Source: Cristatella mucedo | Taxonomy: Eukaryota; Bryozoa; Phylactolaemata; Cristatellidae | Reading direction: 5' to 3' | Assembly (NCBI GenBank): GCA_009760855.2 | Contig: WPIO01000129.1 | Span: forward strand, 660,001 to 724,000 | Length of the DNA stretch: 64,000 bases | In this document: positions 10,986 through 21,334 of the stretch, piece after piece | Position numbering within the stretch: position 1 is the first letter of the stretch | How the letters are laid out: the number at the start of each line of letters is the position of its first letter | The notes under the pieces: generated by a model | What the model was told of the DNA's origin: nothing | Databases searched by the model: none | Seen by the model: only the letters and a program-made list of their open reading frames with translations | Position numbers and translations under genes: made by a program

Positions 10986-11359
10986 GGGATTTTTGCAGTG
11001 ACGACGGCCGGAAATGGCGTTGACCATGGGGGCATATGCTCACAGACAATGGGTTCATAATCAAATCAACTTTTGGGTAAATAAAAATATCGTATTTGCA
11101 TGAATCGGCCCCATAGAAGCATGGAAAAACCATTAGAATCAATAGTCAGCTTGTAAAATGCGTCGTTTCCCCTAGCAGGCGTCCTCGGGAAATCTCCGAA
11201 TGTATATGGTGAAATCCAGACGGGGAAATGCCAGCTGAGTGTGTTCAGTTAGCCAGTGTCAATTAATAAAATCACTTTTTTGGATATAGCATAATCACTT
11301 ACCAATTCTCTAGCAATTTTACTAGCATTACACTAGCTTCATTACACTAGCTAGCTAGC

Positions 11360-11421
11360 GTCAACCATGACGATAACTCTCTTTAAGGTTAACCATCGTT
11401 CGAGTGCATTCCTTGATGGGT
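11360..11421 (+). repeat. Short dispersed repeat, copy 1
   Basis: The stretch containing ATGACGATAACTCTCTTTAA, then TCGAGTGCATTCCTTG and GGGTAGC, recurs at 16262-16335. Here it separates the two halves of the segmental duplication. Confidence 0.6.
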
Positions 11422-12897
11422 AGCACAGAGGAGAGTAAGGCAGCCGGAAAAGTTCACGTAGTAATTACATAAGTAAAATTCACGTGAATCCGAACTTCCA
11501 GTTTAGGGTCATGATAGCCCAGGAGGTAAGGTGAGTACTCTTCACGACTGAGGTCATGATTTCGCATCCTAGAGTTGGGCGATTCTGTATTTCCAACTGC
11601 AGGCAGTGGTAATAGTCGTCAATTTTCTCCTGCCGCTATACACACGAGGCCGCTAGATCAGCGAATACTATTTTGCATAGGTCCGATGCTATAGTGGGGG
11701 CCCGAGCACACTTGGAAACAAAAAGAAATGATTAAGTCCCCTAGTCCGAACGAATTCTTGGGTTGATAATTCGATACCTTTTGGGCGACCACTACACGAT
11801 TGAGGAAAAAAGCTACCGGACGTACGATTACATGCACAGAAATGTATGGAACCAAAATCTAAAATATTCTAGATTCGTGTAAAATAAGCAGAGGTGATCT
11901 TACTGAGTTACGGATTTTATGACGAAGACCGTACTCAGTAATAAAACTGTATAAAGGTGACAAGAATGCAATCAAAAAGCTTCATTCACATACCTCGATC
12001 TACCAAGGTTTGACAAGTCGGTATACAAGTCGCATATGATACCGAGATTTTTAAGAATTTTTTTGAGATAATGAACAAGTTATTCTGAAAAAGAAATACA
12101 ACTCGCGATTACAGGACCTCATTGAAACTGACATGGTTGTGCTATCAGAGCGATTAATTATATGCTGAGCAATCCACTAAATTAAAATACCCGCTAGCTC
12201 ACTTGATAGTTGTACATTTTAAGGTTGTGGGTTACTTCATTCAATAAAGTACCATCAATCATTGCGAGAGTTTATATTACCAATAAAATCATATATATTC
12301 GAACAGTACTGGCAGGAGAAAGCCTCCGATGGGTAGCAGCTCGATTATTAATTAAGTATGCATCTGAAGACGACTGTCGCATGACTTGCCGAGCAAGCCC
12401 ATGGAGGCGTGCTTTGAGTGGTACTTACATACACATTAAAACTTATTTATTGAAACTCATAGAGTCTTCTTCTACCAAATCGAAGCTCGGTGAAGAGAGA
12501 AAATGAACTTTGCACGAATCTGCACGTCTTCAGGAATTTCTGCAGTGGCGAGGGCCGAAAACGACGTTGACCATGGGTGGCATATGCTCACAGACAATAT
12601 TCATAATAAATTAAAATTTTGGTTGAACAAAATATCGTATTTGTACGAATTGGAACTTTAAAAGCATGAAAATATCACTGAATTCGATAGTCAGCTTGTA
12701 AAATGCATCGTCTCCCCTAGCAGGCGTCCTCGGGAAATCTCCGAATGTCTATGGTGAAAGCCAGACGTAGCAAATGCCAGATGAGTGTCTGCAGTTAGCC
12801 AGTGTCAATTAATAAAATCAATTTTTTTGGTAGCGCATAATTACTTACCAATTTCTCTAGAAGTTTTACTAACATTAACATTACGCTAGCTTTGATT
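11422..12897. repeat. Tandem segmental duplication, copy 2
   Basis: This is the second copy of the 9612-11345 block, with the same landmark order. It keeps the SINE-B (11500-11672) but lacks the SINE-A. No gene is supported within it. Confidence 0.8.
11500..11672 (+). repeat. SINE-B copy inside duplication copy 2
   Basis: The head GGTCATGATAGCCCAGGAGG is identical to the copy at 9690. The core GCGATTCTGTATTTCCAAC and the end CTAGATCAGCG are slightly diverged. Confidence 0.6.
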
Positions 12898-15300
12898 TGC
12901 TATTATCAGACCGCCAGACAAAGCCACAGTACAATAGCAAGGCAATCAAAATGGATATAACAGTGTGCCGCCCAAAAGGTCGCCGGCCAGTCAAGCGCGC
13001 GCAAAAAATACTCATCCTCAACATAGACGATATAAGCCGCCATTACGGTGAACCAAGATGTCTCCTTAATCGGACGGCCCTAAAAATAATAGTACGAGTG
13101 TAATTATTCTTCTTTTCGGTAACGACGACGAGCTGAACGGCGAATTGCAGTGGCAAAGTTTCAAACCGGATGCACGAAGACGAGCGGAGGCATTCGCTCT
13201 CGAGGATTTCTTTCTCGAGGATTCGCTCGCAACAGACATTCAACGGGAACTTTCGCTGCGCGCGCTCTCAGCTAGTTCGCTAGACTCCGCGAGCTGCTAC
13301 AGCCAGGCGAGAAAGCGCGTGAGCCACTCAGCGACCGCGACGTGCGGCGTCGCTTTGCGGCTGCAGCGTTTCGCCAAGATGGCCTCATCCTGTGGACCGT
13401 CCGGTTAGTGCGGAACGTGGGGTGTTACCCGTAATAAATTACTTACCTTCGCTCACTCAGGATCACCTTAGCGAGAGAGAATTTTGCGATGCTTTTTCTT
13501 CTGAGAGCGCTTTATCAAGTGCAATATTATTATTCTTCGTTTAATTTAAGAAAATAAATTTCCGACAATGTATTTGCAAATTAGGAAATTTTCTTAAGTT
13601 ACGATCGTCTGGCGGATGGTGTTGCAGCTGCCCATAGTTTGTATTTCCGTTTCCAGCTCGTATTGTCTTACGGGTTGGATCTGACGTAGTATTGTTGCCG
13701 GGCTACTTCGACCGCGTAAAGCTGTTGATTTGCAATGTCACATCATTGGCCGGAGCTCTTCTTTCAGTCGAGCCATCGTTCATCCAACATTTGAGGCGTA
13801 CAAGTCAAGTTGATTTTAGGTTCTCCCACGGCCACTTTGTACGGTGAAACTTCAACTAGATCAACAGACTTGAAAATTCCCACCTGGATCGGCGATGTCA
13901 ACTTCGGTCATTAAACTTACTTGCCAGAGACGACCGGCTTGGCCCCTAGTTGGTAGCTGGCCTGCTGTGCACTATGAGTGCGCCGGCTCAGTGCTTTTGA
14001 GGGTTTTAGGGGCAACGAGACCACGTCAGACGGACAAACAGAAGACATACTCGGCACTGGAGCGACAGCTACGGAGCTAGACTGCTAAAAACCATCCAGG
14101 TATTCGGCGTCGCACCCGTGCAGTTAACTCGGGCTGGGTTGAGTTTGGGCAAGCAGTCGAGCCTCCCTCGGTGCCGCGCATGCGTACAAGGTACCTGAGT
14201 TAAGTGTAGCATACCATTGGTGCATCGGCGATGAGGTTAAGGGCGTGTTGACTGATTTCGTTTCGAGCGTGCCCGCCCAGGCGCCGAGGGACACTCGCGC
14301 CACCCGCCTTGATCACAAGCACTAGTGCAGCGCCTAATTTTTTAGCTACCTCATGCCCCACATATGTCCTCACGTGTCTCGTGCAAAAAAGCATTGAGGG
14401 AGCATTGCCCTAGACACTTCCGGTACCAGCGATTCTGGGCTTGCTCGACGGGTGGCGCTTCCTCGAGCCCAAATCGGAAGCCGAGGCGATTCGATCGCAG
14501 CCGTGCGGCAGTTTGTACGCGGTCCGCTAAAGCCACGATACAGAACTGGCGGCTAGATAGTACTCGTAGCCAGCATTCCTAGCCAAGCAATGCAGTGGTC
14601 TCGGAAAGGGGTGTACTTATCTGCTAGAACCCTAAGCTTTCAATGGTGTAATCGCTAAGGAATTCCGGCAGGTCAGTATAAACGGGCAGGGAGTATGCAG
14701 CGGTGTAAACGTTTGCAGGGCCTATACATTGCAGCCAGCTCTACCGGCAATTGAGCTAGCCATGTAAACTTCAATTGGCCCCGTCTACTCATGGTTCTAT
14801 CTACGATGGCGCCAGAGGCTACAGGAAAGAGTACAGGGCTGTCACCACGACTTTTCATGAAGAGCTACGTGACCTCTTTTGATTTTTGTATGTCAGTTTT
14901 CCTCTTTCCAGTAGTGGACAGCATAAGTTTGCTTGGTCGATAGTAGCTTTTGAGTTTTGTCTGTTGGCGATGATTTCAATAGCTGCGACAACACACTACA
15001 TTCTCGAAGAAGTTACTGTCACTCGGTTGACGAGTGCTTTCCTTCTTTGTTTGCCGGTTGCTTTGTTCAGTTGTTCGACAGCTCTTGAAATATGTGGAAC
15101 CCGCTGTCCTAGGGAGAGTGCTGCTGCATGTTTTCTGGCCATCCAGACGCGATCGTGAGCTTGTAACGTGGCAACTTTACTGTCTATCGTGGGGACACGT
15201 AATAGTTTAGGTGGGACGAATCCAATGTTGATTCAGCTTCATTCTAAAGTTCACTGATCTCTCATTTTTTTCCTAAGTACCAGTTTCAACAGCTTACGAA
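12898..15300. other. Mixed intergenic DNA, no secure gene
   Basis: Parts are CpG-rich (13100-13420, 14260-14560), and overlapping frames are open on both strands there (for example 13145-13408 plus, 13043-13243 minus). None carries a recognisable domain. A short sense LINE-1f tail lies at 13490-13545. A hydrophobic 90-codon plus frame at 14886-15158 has two or three membrane-like stretches, but no homology is recognised. Confidence 0.4.
13490..13545 (+). repeat. LINE-1f tail fragment
   Basis: TTCTGAGAGCGCTTTATCAA followed by GTGCAATATTATTATT is the sense-strand terminus of LINE-1f. Only the last ~50 bases are recognisable. Confidence 0.5.
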
Positions 15301-15301
15301 A

Positions 15302-15658
15302 ATATTACCTTGGTCCTGCCCACTCTTCTCCCCTCCCCTTCCCTTATTTCACCTTCACTCTTATCGCCCTCCGTTCTATTACCCCATCTTCCCCCTCCCT
15401 TCCCCATGCTGCCCTTACCTCTCCCCCTTTTTCTTCTCCTCTCTCTCAATGCCCCGCCCTGCTCTTTTCTCTCTCAATGCCATCCCCTGCTCTTTTCTCT
15501 CCTCCCCACATGCTCCCTTCCCCCTTCCTCTTCCTTTTTCCTCTCCCTCAGCTTACGCCAACCCATCCCTCTCTTCCCGGCTCCTCCTACCTTCCCCTCT
15601 CCTATTCTCTCCTCATCTCCCCACTCCCGCTCCTCCCCTCCCCTCTCCTCCATTCTGA
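15302..15658. repeat. 350-bp polypyrimidine tract
   Basis: The plus strand is almost purely C and T for about 350 bases, with purines only every 10-20 bases. It keeps all plus-strand frames open (Pro/Ser/Leu-rich), so the open frames here are composition artefacts. Such tracts can form triplex (H-DNA) structures. Confidence 0.85.
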
Positions 15659-16260
15659 CTGCAGCGCTCGTTCGGCTAAGTAGACAGTGGCTGCCTTACT
15701 AGGGAAAACGAGCCGCACTGGTGTTCCACTGGTGCAGCTCTGGCGTCGGCACCGCTGCTCCGCAGGGTTTCCTCGGCTTTCTTATGACGGCTCCTGATGG
15801 TCTTCAGCTGCCCGGCCCTGCTCTGCAACACTGAACTTTCGTTGACTTGTGTAACTGGAGCGCCTAGCTGCGGCACAATCCTTGGCCCCACCTCCCATTC
15901 CGCAGGCTCACTGAGGCGGCGTCGCTACGTTGAGGCGCGTCGGCAAAGTCAAGGTCGGTTTGTCGGTCGTCGCAGCTATGCGGTTAATGGGCGGTTCAGT
16001 GCTCCAGCTGCCTCACTCTCGTCGAGCCCTTGAACTGTTTCGCATTCGTGCTTTCCGGTATATTTACCGCGCATCGACGGCCACATTGATGCTACGATCG
16101 CCTCGCTGGTCGGGATTCGCTGAGTCCTCATTTTCGGTAAAGCTGAGTACGCCAAAGGAACTCTGGGAACCGAGGGAGGCGTGGCATCGGCAGCACGAGA
16201 GATCCAGCCTGCCCAAGCGGCTCGGTCGGCAGTAACTATGTTCAGTCGAAGCCAGCTTCT
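15659..16260. other. GC-rich stretch, unsupported open frames
   Basis: A minus frame at 15676-15891 has a helix-like, charged middle (LKTIRSRHKKAEETLRSSGA). Plus frames overlap it at 15797-16235. None has a domain I recognise. The stretch may be an exon-bearing or promoter region, but the sequence does not settle it. Confidence 0.25.
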
Positions 16261-16261
16261 G

Positions 16262-16335
16262 TCAGCCGTGACGATAACTCTCTTTAAGGCTCTTTAAGGC
16301 TAGCCGTCGCTCGAGTGCATTCCTTGGCGGGTAGC
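16262..16335 (+). repeat. Short dispersed repeat, copy 2
   Basis: This matches 11360-11421 (GTGACGATAACTCTCTTTAA, CTCGAGTGCATTCCTTGG). It carries an extra 10-base duplication of CTCTTTAAGG. Confidence 0.6.
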
Positions 16336-16659
16336 CCTCTCGCTAAAGTGTCGTCAGTCTTGAGTAGTGATTAACTGGGAATAGTACATCGAATTCTTTA
16401 TGTCGAGATTTCAACAAGGCTTCTCGAGCAGCGGCTGGCCGAACGTTAAAAGCCTGAAACTAGCTATCAAAATGGACTTTCAAACACGCGATACTCTAGT
16501 CAAATAAATGGCCGGATGTGTTCCGTAGTCTGCCTCGGTTGAATGGGTTTCATGCATAGGCTGGATTACCTAATGAGCATTGCAAAGCTCTTTGCCTCAC
16601 TGCCAAAGTGAGACTCAATTGCTCGCGGTTCAATTCATTTTGGAGCCAGATCGTACAAA

Positions 16660-16800
16660 GCTTATTACAATTATCATTTGTATAGCACCCTAAGAGAAGT
16701 TGATCTCTATCCAGGCACTTCACATATGTCACAGAGCTTGAGCCCACGACCTCGGTCGTCACAGGTGAGCAGTAACTTATCCCTGGGCCACTCGAGAGTG
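16660..16800 (-). repeat. SINE-A copy
   Basis: On the plus strand: ATTATCATTTGTATAGCACC, AGAGAAGTTGATCTCTATC and GAGCCCACGACCTCGGTCGT. These are the antisense of the SINE-A tail stem-loop and B-box head. Confidence 0.65.
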
Positions 16801-17019
16801 TATGCCATGCCTCATCGGCAGCATCTGTGCTGCTTAGAGAAAGCGTTACAGCTATCCAATAGCTTAAAGGCCATACCTAGAGGCAACAAGTCTAGAGGTT
16901 ACCTACGAATCAGTAGCTATTTCCATGCGTAGACACACGTACAGGCGTTTATGCATACACCGAGCGACATCGATTAGAAGCAGCAAAAGGGGCGGAGCTC
17001 ACAGTTTAAAAAGTTTGAG

Positions 17020-17330
17020 CTGCTTCTGCTTTGCTGCTGCAGCTACGTTGCTGCTCCTGCTGCTGCATTGTTGCTTTGCAGCTGCAGCTTTGCTGCAGCT
17101 GCAAAGCAACAATGCAGCAGCTCTACTGGTATGTCCCTGCTTCTGCTGCTCTGCTATTGCTTCTCATTCTGCTGCTGCTACTGCTGCTGCTACTGCTGCT
17201 GCTACTGCTGCTGCTACTGCTACTGCTACTGCTGCTGCTGCTGCTGCTATTGCTACTCTGTTAGTGCAGCTCTATCTGCTGCTCTGCTGCTCTGCTGCTG
17301 CTTCTGCTCTGCCGCTGTTGCTTGAGCGAG
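17020..17330. repeat. Imperfect GCT/ACT trinucleotide tract with perfect hairpin
   Basis: This is a low-complexity GCT-rich tract with regular TGCTGCTAC periodicity from about 17165 to 17250. Its first part contains a perfect inverted repeat: arms 17059-17087 and 17093-17121, 29 bp, with a five-base loop CTTTG. All three plus frames are open through it (poly-Leu, poly-Ala/Thr, poly-Cys/Tyr), so none is evidence of coding. Confidence 0.85.
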
Positions 17331-17339
17331 CTCCGAGCA

Positions 17340-17765
17340 CTGAAGCCTAAAGGTTCACCACCCGCATGCATGCAGAATTCTCCTGCAGTGGCAGCTGCAG
17401 CTCCTTCCTTAGAGCTGCCAAGGTCATCGAGCCTCGGCAGATGCAGGTGTTGATTGCAGTTCAAGAACAGATGCTGCTGATGACGACTGTACTACGGACA
17501 CCAGCACCTCCATCGCCGATCGGCTGTTCGTGGCACGTTTTGCCTCAAGTCTCTACCTCGGCAGCAGTTTCCAGCTGCTGTTGTAATGACCTGTTTGGAT
17601 GTTTGGAGATATAAATGTGTCTCACTTGGCAGCTACTCTAGCGGCTGCGCCTGTCGTTAACACAATTAGCGATGCTAGAATATTCCTTGACAAGCCTAAT
17701 TATTTCTAAAGTTAAGGCTAGCGTTTCAATACAAAGATATCTCATAGATAAAACGTAAGAATCAT
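17340..17765. other. No supported gene
   Basis: A plus-strand frame at 17366-17614 is open but lies at the edge of the GCT tract and has no recognised domain. Confidence 0.4.
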
Positions 17766-19084
17766 ATGGTAGAATTAAACACATTTATAGGAGCAGAAGG
17801 CGTGAAGTATTACCTAAGAGCTATAACTGACAGCATTCAGCAAACGTATAGACTTAACATTGGAGCGAAAGAGGAAAACGTGGAGGTGGCTCATAGTCGC
17901 ATTTAAAACACGTAGAAGTGTCGCAGTCAAACTGCTAATAGCAGTATTTAATCACGTTAACGTTGAAGTATAACAGTAAGACTTAGAGGTGGAAGTCGAC
18001 ATCCAGAATTGAAGTTCGTAAAAAACCACTTTCCTCGAGCTCAATGTACCTTGTCTTACATGGACTTTACTCAGTTTAGGAAACAGTTCTCAAGTGTGAT
18101 CATAAACATAGCTGGAACCGGAGTCCTTCCAGACTACGTAGCGCTATGCTCTTTCCACGTTATCAGCATTAGAATTGACGGGCAATCGCTTAGAAATACT
18201 AACATTCTAGATATCACTATCAAGTATTATAGTAATCCAATTGCTAATGAATATTAAGTTCACAAAATTATGTAGGATCTCTGAAACGGAACTCCATCTC
18301 ATCGTTAATGGTGCTGGTGCTGTTTTCAGAGCATTGAAACCACCTTCGGTTTTCATTCCCATCGACTAGTCTACTATTTAAGACACTAATTTTTATCATA
18401 AATCAATGGAGCAAGGTAGTGATGAGTGGTTTGAGCTTATGAAGTTGATCATCGGTGTATCCGAAGTCTATTCGATAGTAGGTAACGGTGGAATATTAAA
18501 AAATGTGTAAGTTTATGGAAAAATAATTCAAGAAATGGTATATTGAAAATTTGAATTTTTTTTATAAGCAATCAAGCTCTATATATTAGAGCACCATTAC
18601 TTTTAGGGAAAACGTTTGAACCGATTGACGCAAAGTTAGTAGAAATGAAATTTAAAAGTATTATAAGTAACGCTAATGATGGCTTCTCTAAGTAGGAACG
18701 TTATCGTTATAGTACCGATGGCTTCATTGAGTAGGCAGCATTGGATGGTCTGAGATTTAACGTAAGTGTCTTTCGGCTGGAACTCATCGCGTTTGACTGG
18801 ACAAAGCAGGTGCATGTGGAATTCGCCAACGGTCTGCTAGCTGGCTCGCATTTCGAAATATGTACATCGCACTTAGATGTATATTAGTTCACAAGGTTCT
18901 TAATAAACCTGAGCCAACCTCCACCAGAAAATATAAGCTACTCAAAACGCTAACTCAAACTAAAGAGTTGTTTGACACTTCAAATAAAGATACGGCAGAA
19001 AACCAAGGAGTTGATAATAGTAATAATACCAACTGGAGTAAAATTGCTCTCAAAGAGACAAAATCAAATATCCCAAGAAAATAG
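17766..19084 (+). pseudogene. AT-rich block of broken virus-like coding pieces
   Basis: The block is clearly more AT-rich than its neighbours and holds a chain of short plus-strand frames of protein-like composition separated by stops. They are 17766-17906 (46 codons, ATG), about 18060-18257 (continuing to a TAA), 18406-18510 (34 codons, ATG, YqaJ-like), about 18630-18885 (three in-frame stops), and 18860-19084 (Lys/Asn/Thr-rich, non-ATG). The mix suggests an old insertion of foreign DNA such as a large DNA virus or virus-like transposon, now decayed. Only the 18406 piece points to a family. Source and integrity are inference. Confidence 0.35.
18406..18510 (+). pseudogene. YqaJ/lambda-exonuclease-like N-terminal fragment
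   Basis: This is a 34-codon ATG frame whose start reads EQGSDEWFEL, followed nine residues later by SEVYSIVG. YqaJ-family recombinase exonucleases, found in phages and several large DNA viruses of animals, begin with a similar block in which an EQ-x-S-x-EW-x-x-LR motif precedes a basic RITxS motif. Here the basic motif is replaced (MKLIIGVSEV), and the frame stops before any catalytic Asp/Glu region, so it cannot be functional. The match rests on one short motif. Confidence 0.35.
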
Positions 19085-19228
19085 CAACCATCTACCGAAA
19101 TATAAGATATTTCATATAGGTTTCTAAGCCACTGCTTGCTCGACTCGGTGGTAGAGGCTGAGCTGACAGCTGGCGCAGAGTGATGACCAACTGGTCCAAG
19201 GGTAGATACTCCGGAGCACATGGCGTGT

Positions 19229-19300
19229 AGAGCGAGAGAGAACGAGAAAAAGAGAGAGAAAGAGAGAAAAAGAAAGAGAAAGAAGGAGAAAGAGTGAGAC
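19229..19300. repeat. Polypurine (GA/AAAG)n tract
   Basis: About 70 bases of nearly pure A and G on the plus strand. All minus frames read as Ser/Phe/Leu low complexity, so the overlapping minus frames there are artefacts. Confidence 0.8.
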
Positions 19301-19779
19301 AGTGCGTGCATGTGCGTGGATAGCCTGCACACACGCTGGCGTGCAAGCAGTAAGTGAAGTTCGGGGCACTGATACGGTCATATTATCGAGCATAGCTCAC
19401 TCCTGCGAAGTGTAGCATACGCCAGCTCGAGCCCGTAGCCTTTCGAATGCCGATTCGTTGCTCTGGGTTCGGAATTAGGTTTTGACATACGCACCCTTGA
19501 TTGCAGCAAATTATACAATTCAAGAACAAGTGAAGGCACTAATAGAAAAACACACATCTCAATGAAATCAGCAGTGAATGATGTGCAAGCGAAGCGGAGA
19601 TTACATTTGAAATTTCTCGTTGATCGGATAAGTATAGGCTGAGTTACGGAATTTACAAGGCACACAACTACACTGTATATGAATGTGTCTAAAAGTCACA
19701 AGTAAGTACCTTAACAAGCTTCGAACATGTATCTTTATGTGTCAAAGCTCAATAGGTTTGTATACAAGTTGCATCTGAT

Positions 19780-20502
19780 TCGGTGATCCGTATCTCATCT
19801 CGTCTGAGCATCACTGGCACTGCTCTGCAATGGTTCAGGTCCTATCTCAGTGGGAGACTCCAGCGTATTGATGTGAATGGACAAAGATCATCGGAGGTAC
19901 CTCTGAAATATCGGGTACCTCGGGGCTCCGTGCTAGGTCCGGTTCTTTTCACAATTTACACTCTCCCTCTTGCCGATGTGGTTGCCAAGCACAATCTAGG
20001 CTTTCACTTCTATGCAGATGACACTCAGTTGTACCTTGCTTTGATCCCTTCCAGCCCTCGAGCACGTCGAATTCTCTCAACTCCCTTGCTGCCATGTATT
20101 GCTGACAGTCGCACATGGATGGCAGCAAACTTTCTTAAACTAAATGATAATAAAACTAACTTATTAGTTATGGGCAAACCCAATGTGATTCAGAAATTGG
20201 CAAACCTAATGCCCAAGTTCGGCTCTGCCAGCATATCTCCTGTTGAATCTGCATGAAATCTAGGTGTCATGTTCCAAAGTGACTTTTTTGTTAGACGACC
20301 ACATCAGCTCCAAAATCAAGTCTGCCTACTTTCAGCTACACGAAACTGCTAAAATTTAGGCTTGTTTAGATAGGTATACCACATCTAAGTTGGTGTATGC
20401 ATTTGTGAAATCCTTGACTTCTGTAACTCACTGCTTGCTGGCCTACCGGCATGTGCAATCAGGCGCTTACAGCTGATGCAAAACTCTGCAGGCAGCTAGG
20501 CT
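19780..20502 (+). pseudogene. LINE-1f RT core, sense copy
   Basis: A plus frame of 157 codons (19783-20256) carries the reverse transcriptase palm: SITGTALQWFRSYLSGRLQ, then VPRGSVLGPVLFTIYTLPL, then HFYADDTQLYL with the catalytic YADD, then WMAANFLKLNDNKTNLLVMG. It starts mid-domain (5'-truncated). After the stop at 20256, frameshifted remains continue (SLLAGLPACAIRRLQL near 20440) until the copy is cut at 20502 by the tail of an antisense copy. The enzyme would copy LINE RNA at a nicked target; this fragment is inactive. Confidence 0.85.
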
Positions 20503-21333
20503 TAATAATAATAATAATTCACTTGATAAAGCGCCCTCAGACAACTTAATCTCTTTCTAGGCGCTTTACATTTGCTGTAAAGTGAAATGCAATTGAATGG
20601 TAAGTAAAATCATGCTTGAAAAACAAACGAAATGAATAATATGGCTAGGGGTGACATGCACAGGGTCAGCATGCAAATGTGGTTAGTGGCAGCATGCACA
20701 GTGTCAGCACGCATAAGCACATCAAGGACGAATCACAGGGACCCACTAAATGCTGTCCTAAATAGGTGTTTTCAGTTTCTTTTAAATGTGGTCAGGTCAT
20801 GGGATGTTCTGACGCAGGTCGGGAGGGAGTTCCAGGCTTTGGGAGCATACGAACTAAATGCACGGTCTCCAAAGGATTTAAGGTTTGTATGAGGTATTTC
20901 CAGACTGTTGGATTCCGAAAAGCGGGTGGTACGATGCTTGGCCTGATGGGGTAGCATATCTGAAAGATAGGCTGGAGCCATAGAATGAAGGGACCTAAAA
21001 GTGAGTGACAAAACCTTGAAGTCAATCCGTTGCTTGACTGGTAGTCAGTGCAGGTCGGGGAGAAGTGGTGTGATGTGGCAACTTCGACGCTCACGACAGA
21101 CAAGTCTAGCTGCAGAGTTTTGCACCAGCTGCAATCGCCTGATCACACATGCCGGTAGGCCAGCGAGCAGTGAGTTGCAGAAGTCAAGACGGGATGTCAC
21201 GAATGCATGGACCAACTTAGACGTGGTATCCTTATCTAAACAAGCCCGAATTTTAGCAATGTTATGTAGCTGAAAGTAGGCAGATTTGACTTCGGAGCTG
21301 ATGTGGTCGTCTAACGAGAGGTCACCTAGGTTA
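20503..21333 (-). pseudogene. LINE-1f 3' portion, antisense copy
   Basis: The tail (AAT)n and stem-loop lie at the left end (20503-20580), the 3' UTR at 20580-20770, and then C-terminal ORF2 on the minus strand. The latter is frameshifted around 20770-21330 and includes SLDDHISSEVKSAYFQLHN, FVTSRLDFCNSLLAGLPA, RERRSCHITPLLPDLH and TFRSLHSMAPAYLSD. It is 5'-truncated just upstream of SLDDHIS. It meets the next copy head to head at 21333/21335. Confidence 0.85.
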
Positions 21334-21334
21334 G

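Larger units (their letters stand above)
9612..11345. repeat. Tandem segmental duplication, copy 1
   Basis: This block is repeated at 11422-12897 with the same order of landmarks: GAGAGTAAGGCAG, a SINE-B, GTGGGGGCCCG, ACTGACATGGTTGTGCTATC, CTCCGATGGGTAGC, TGCATCTGAAGACGAC, and CTAGCAGGCGTCCTCGGGAA. The offset is about 1.8 kb in the first part. It falls to about 1.54 kb after the SINE-A that is present only in this copy. No convincing gene lies inside: the frame at 10543-10950 uses a non-ATG start and runs into the SINE. The copies are visibly diverged, so the duplication is not recent. Confidence 0.8.

Noticed and set aside
15310-15702. Pro/Ser/Leu-rich 130-codon frame
   Set aside because: A polypyrimidine tract yields open frames in all plus phases; no domain.
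16925-17350. Poly-Leu/Ala/Cys frames over the GCT tract, which might be read as a membrane or secreted protein
   Set aside because: All three plus frames are open together, as trinucleotide repeats dictate.
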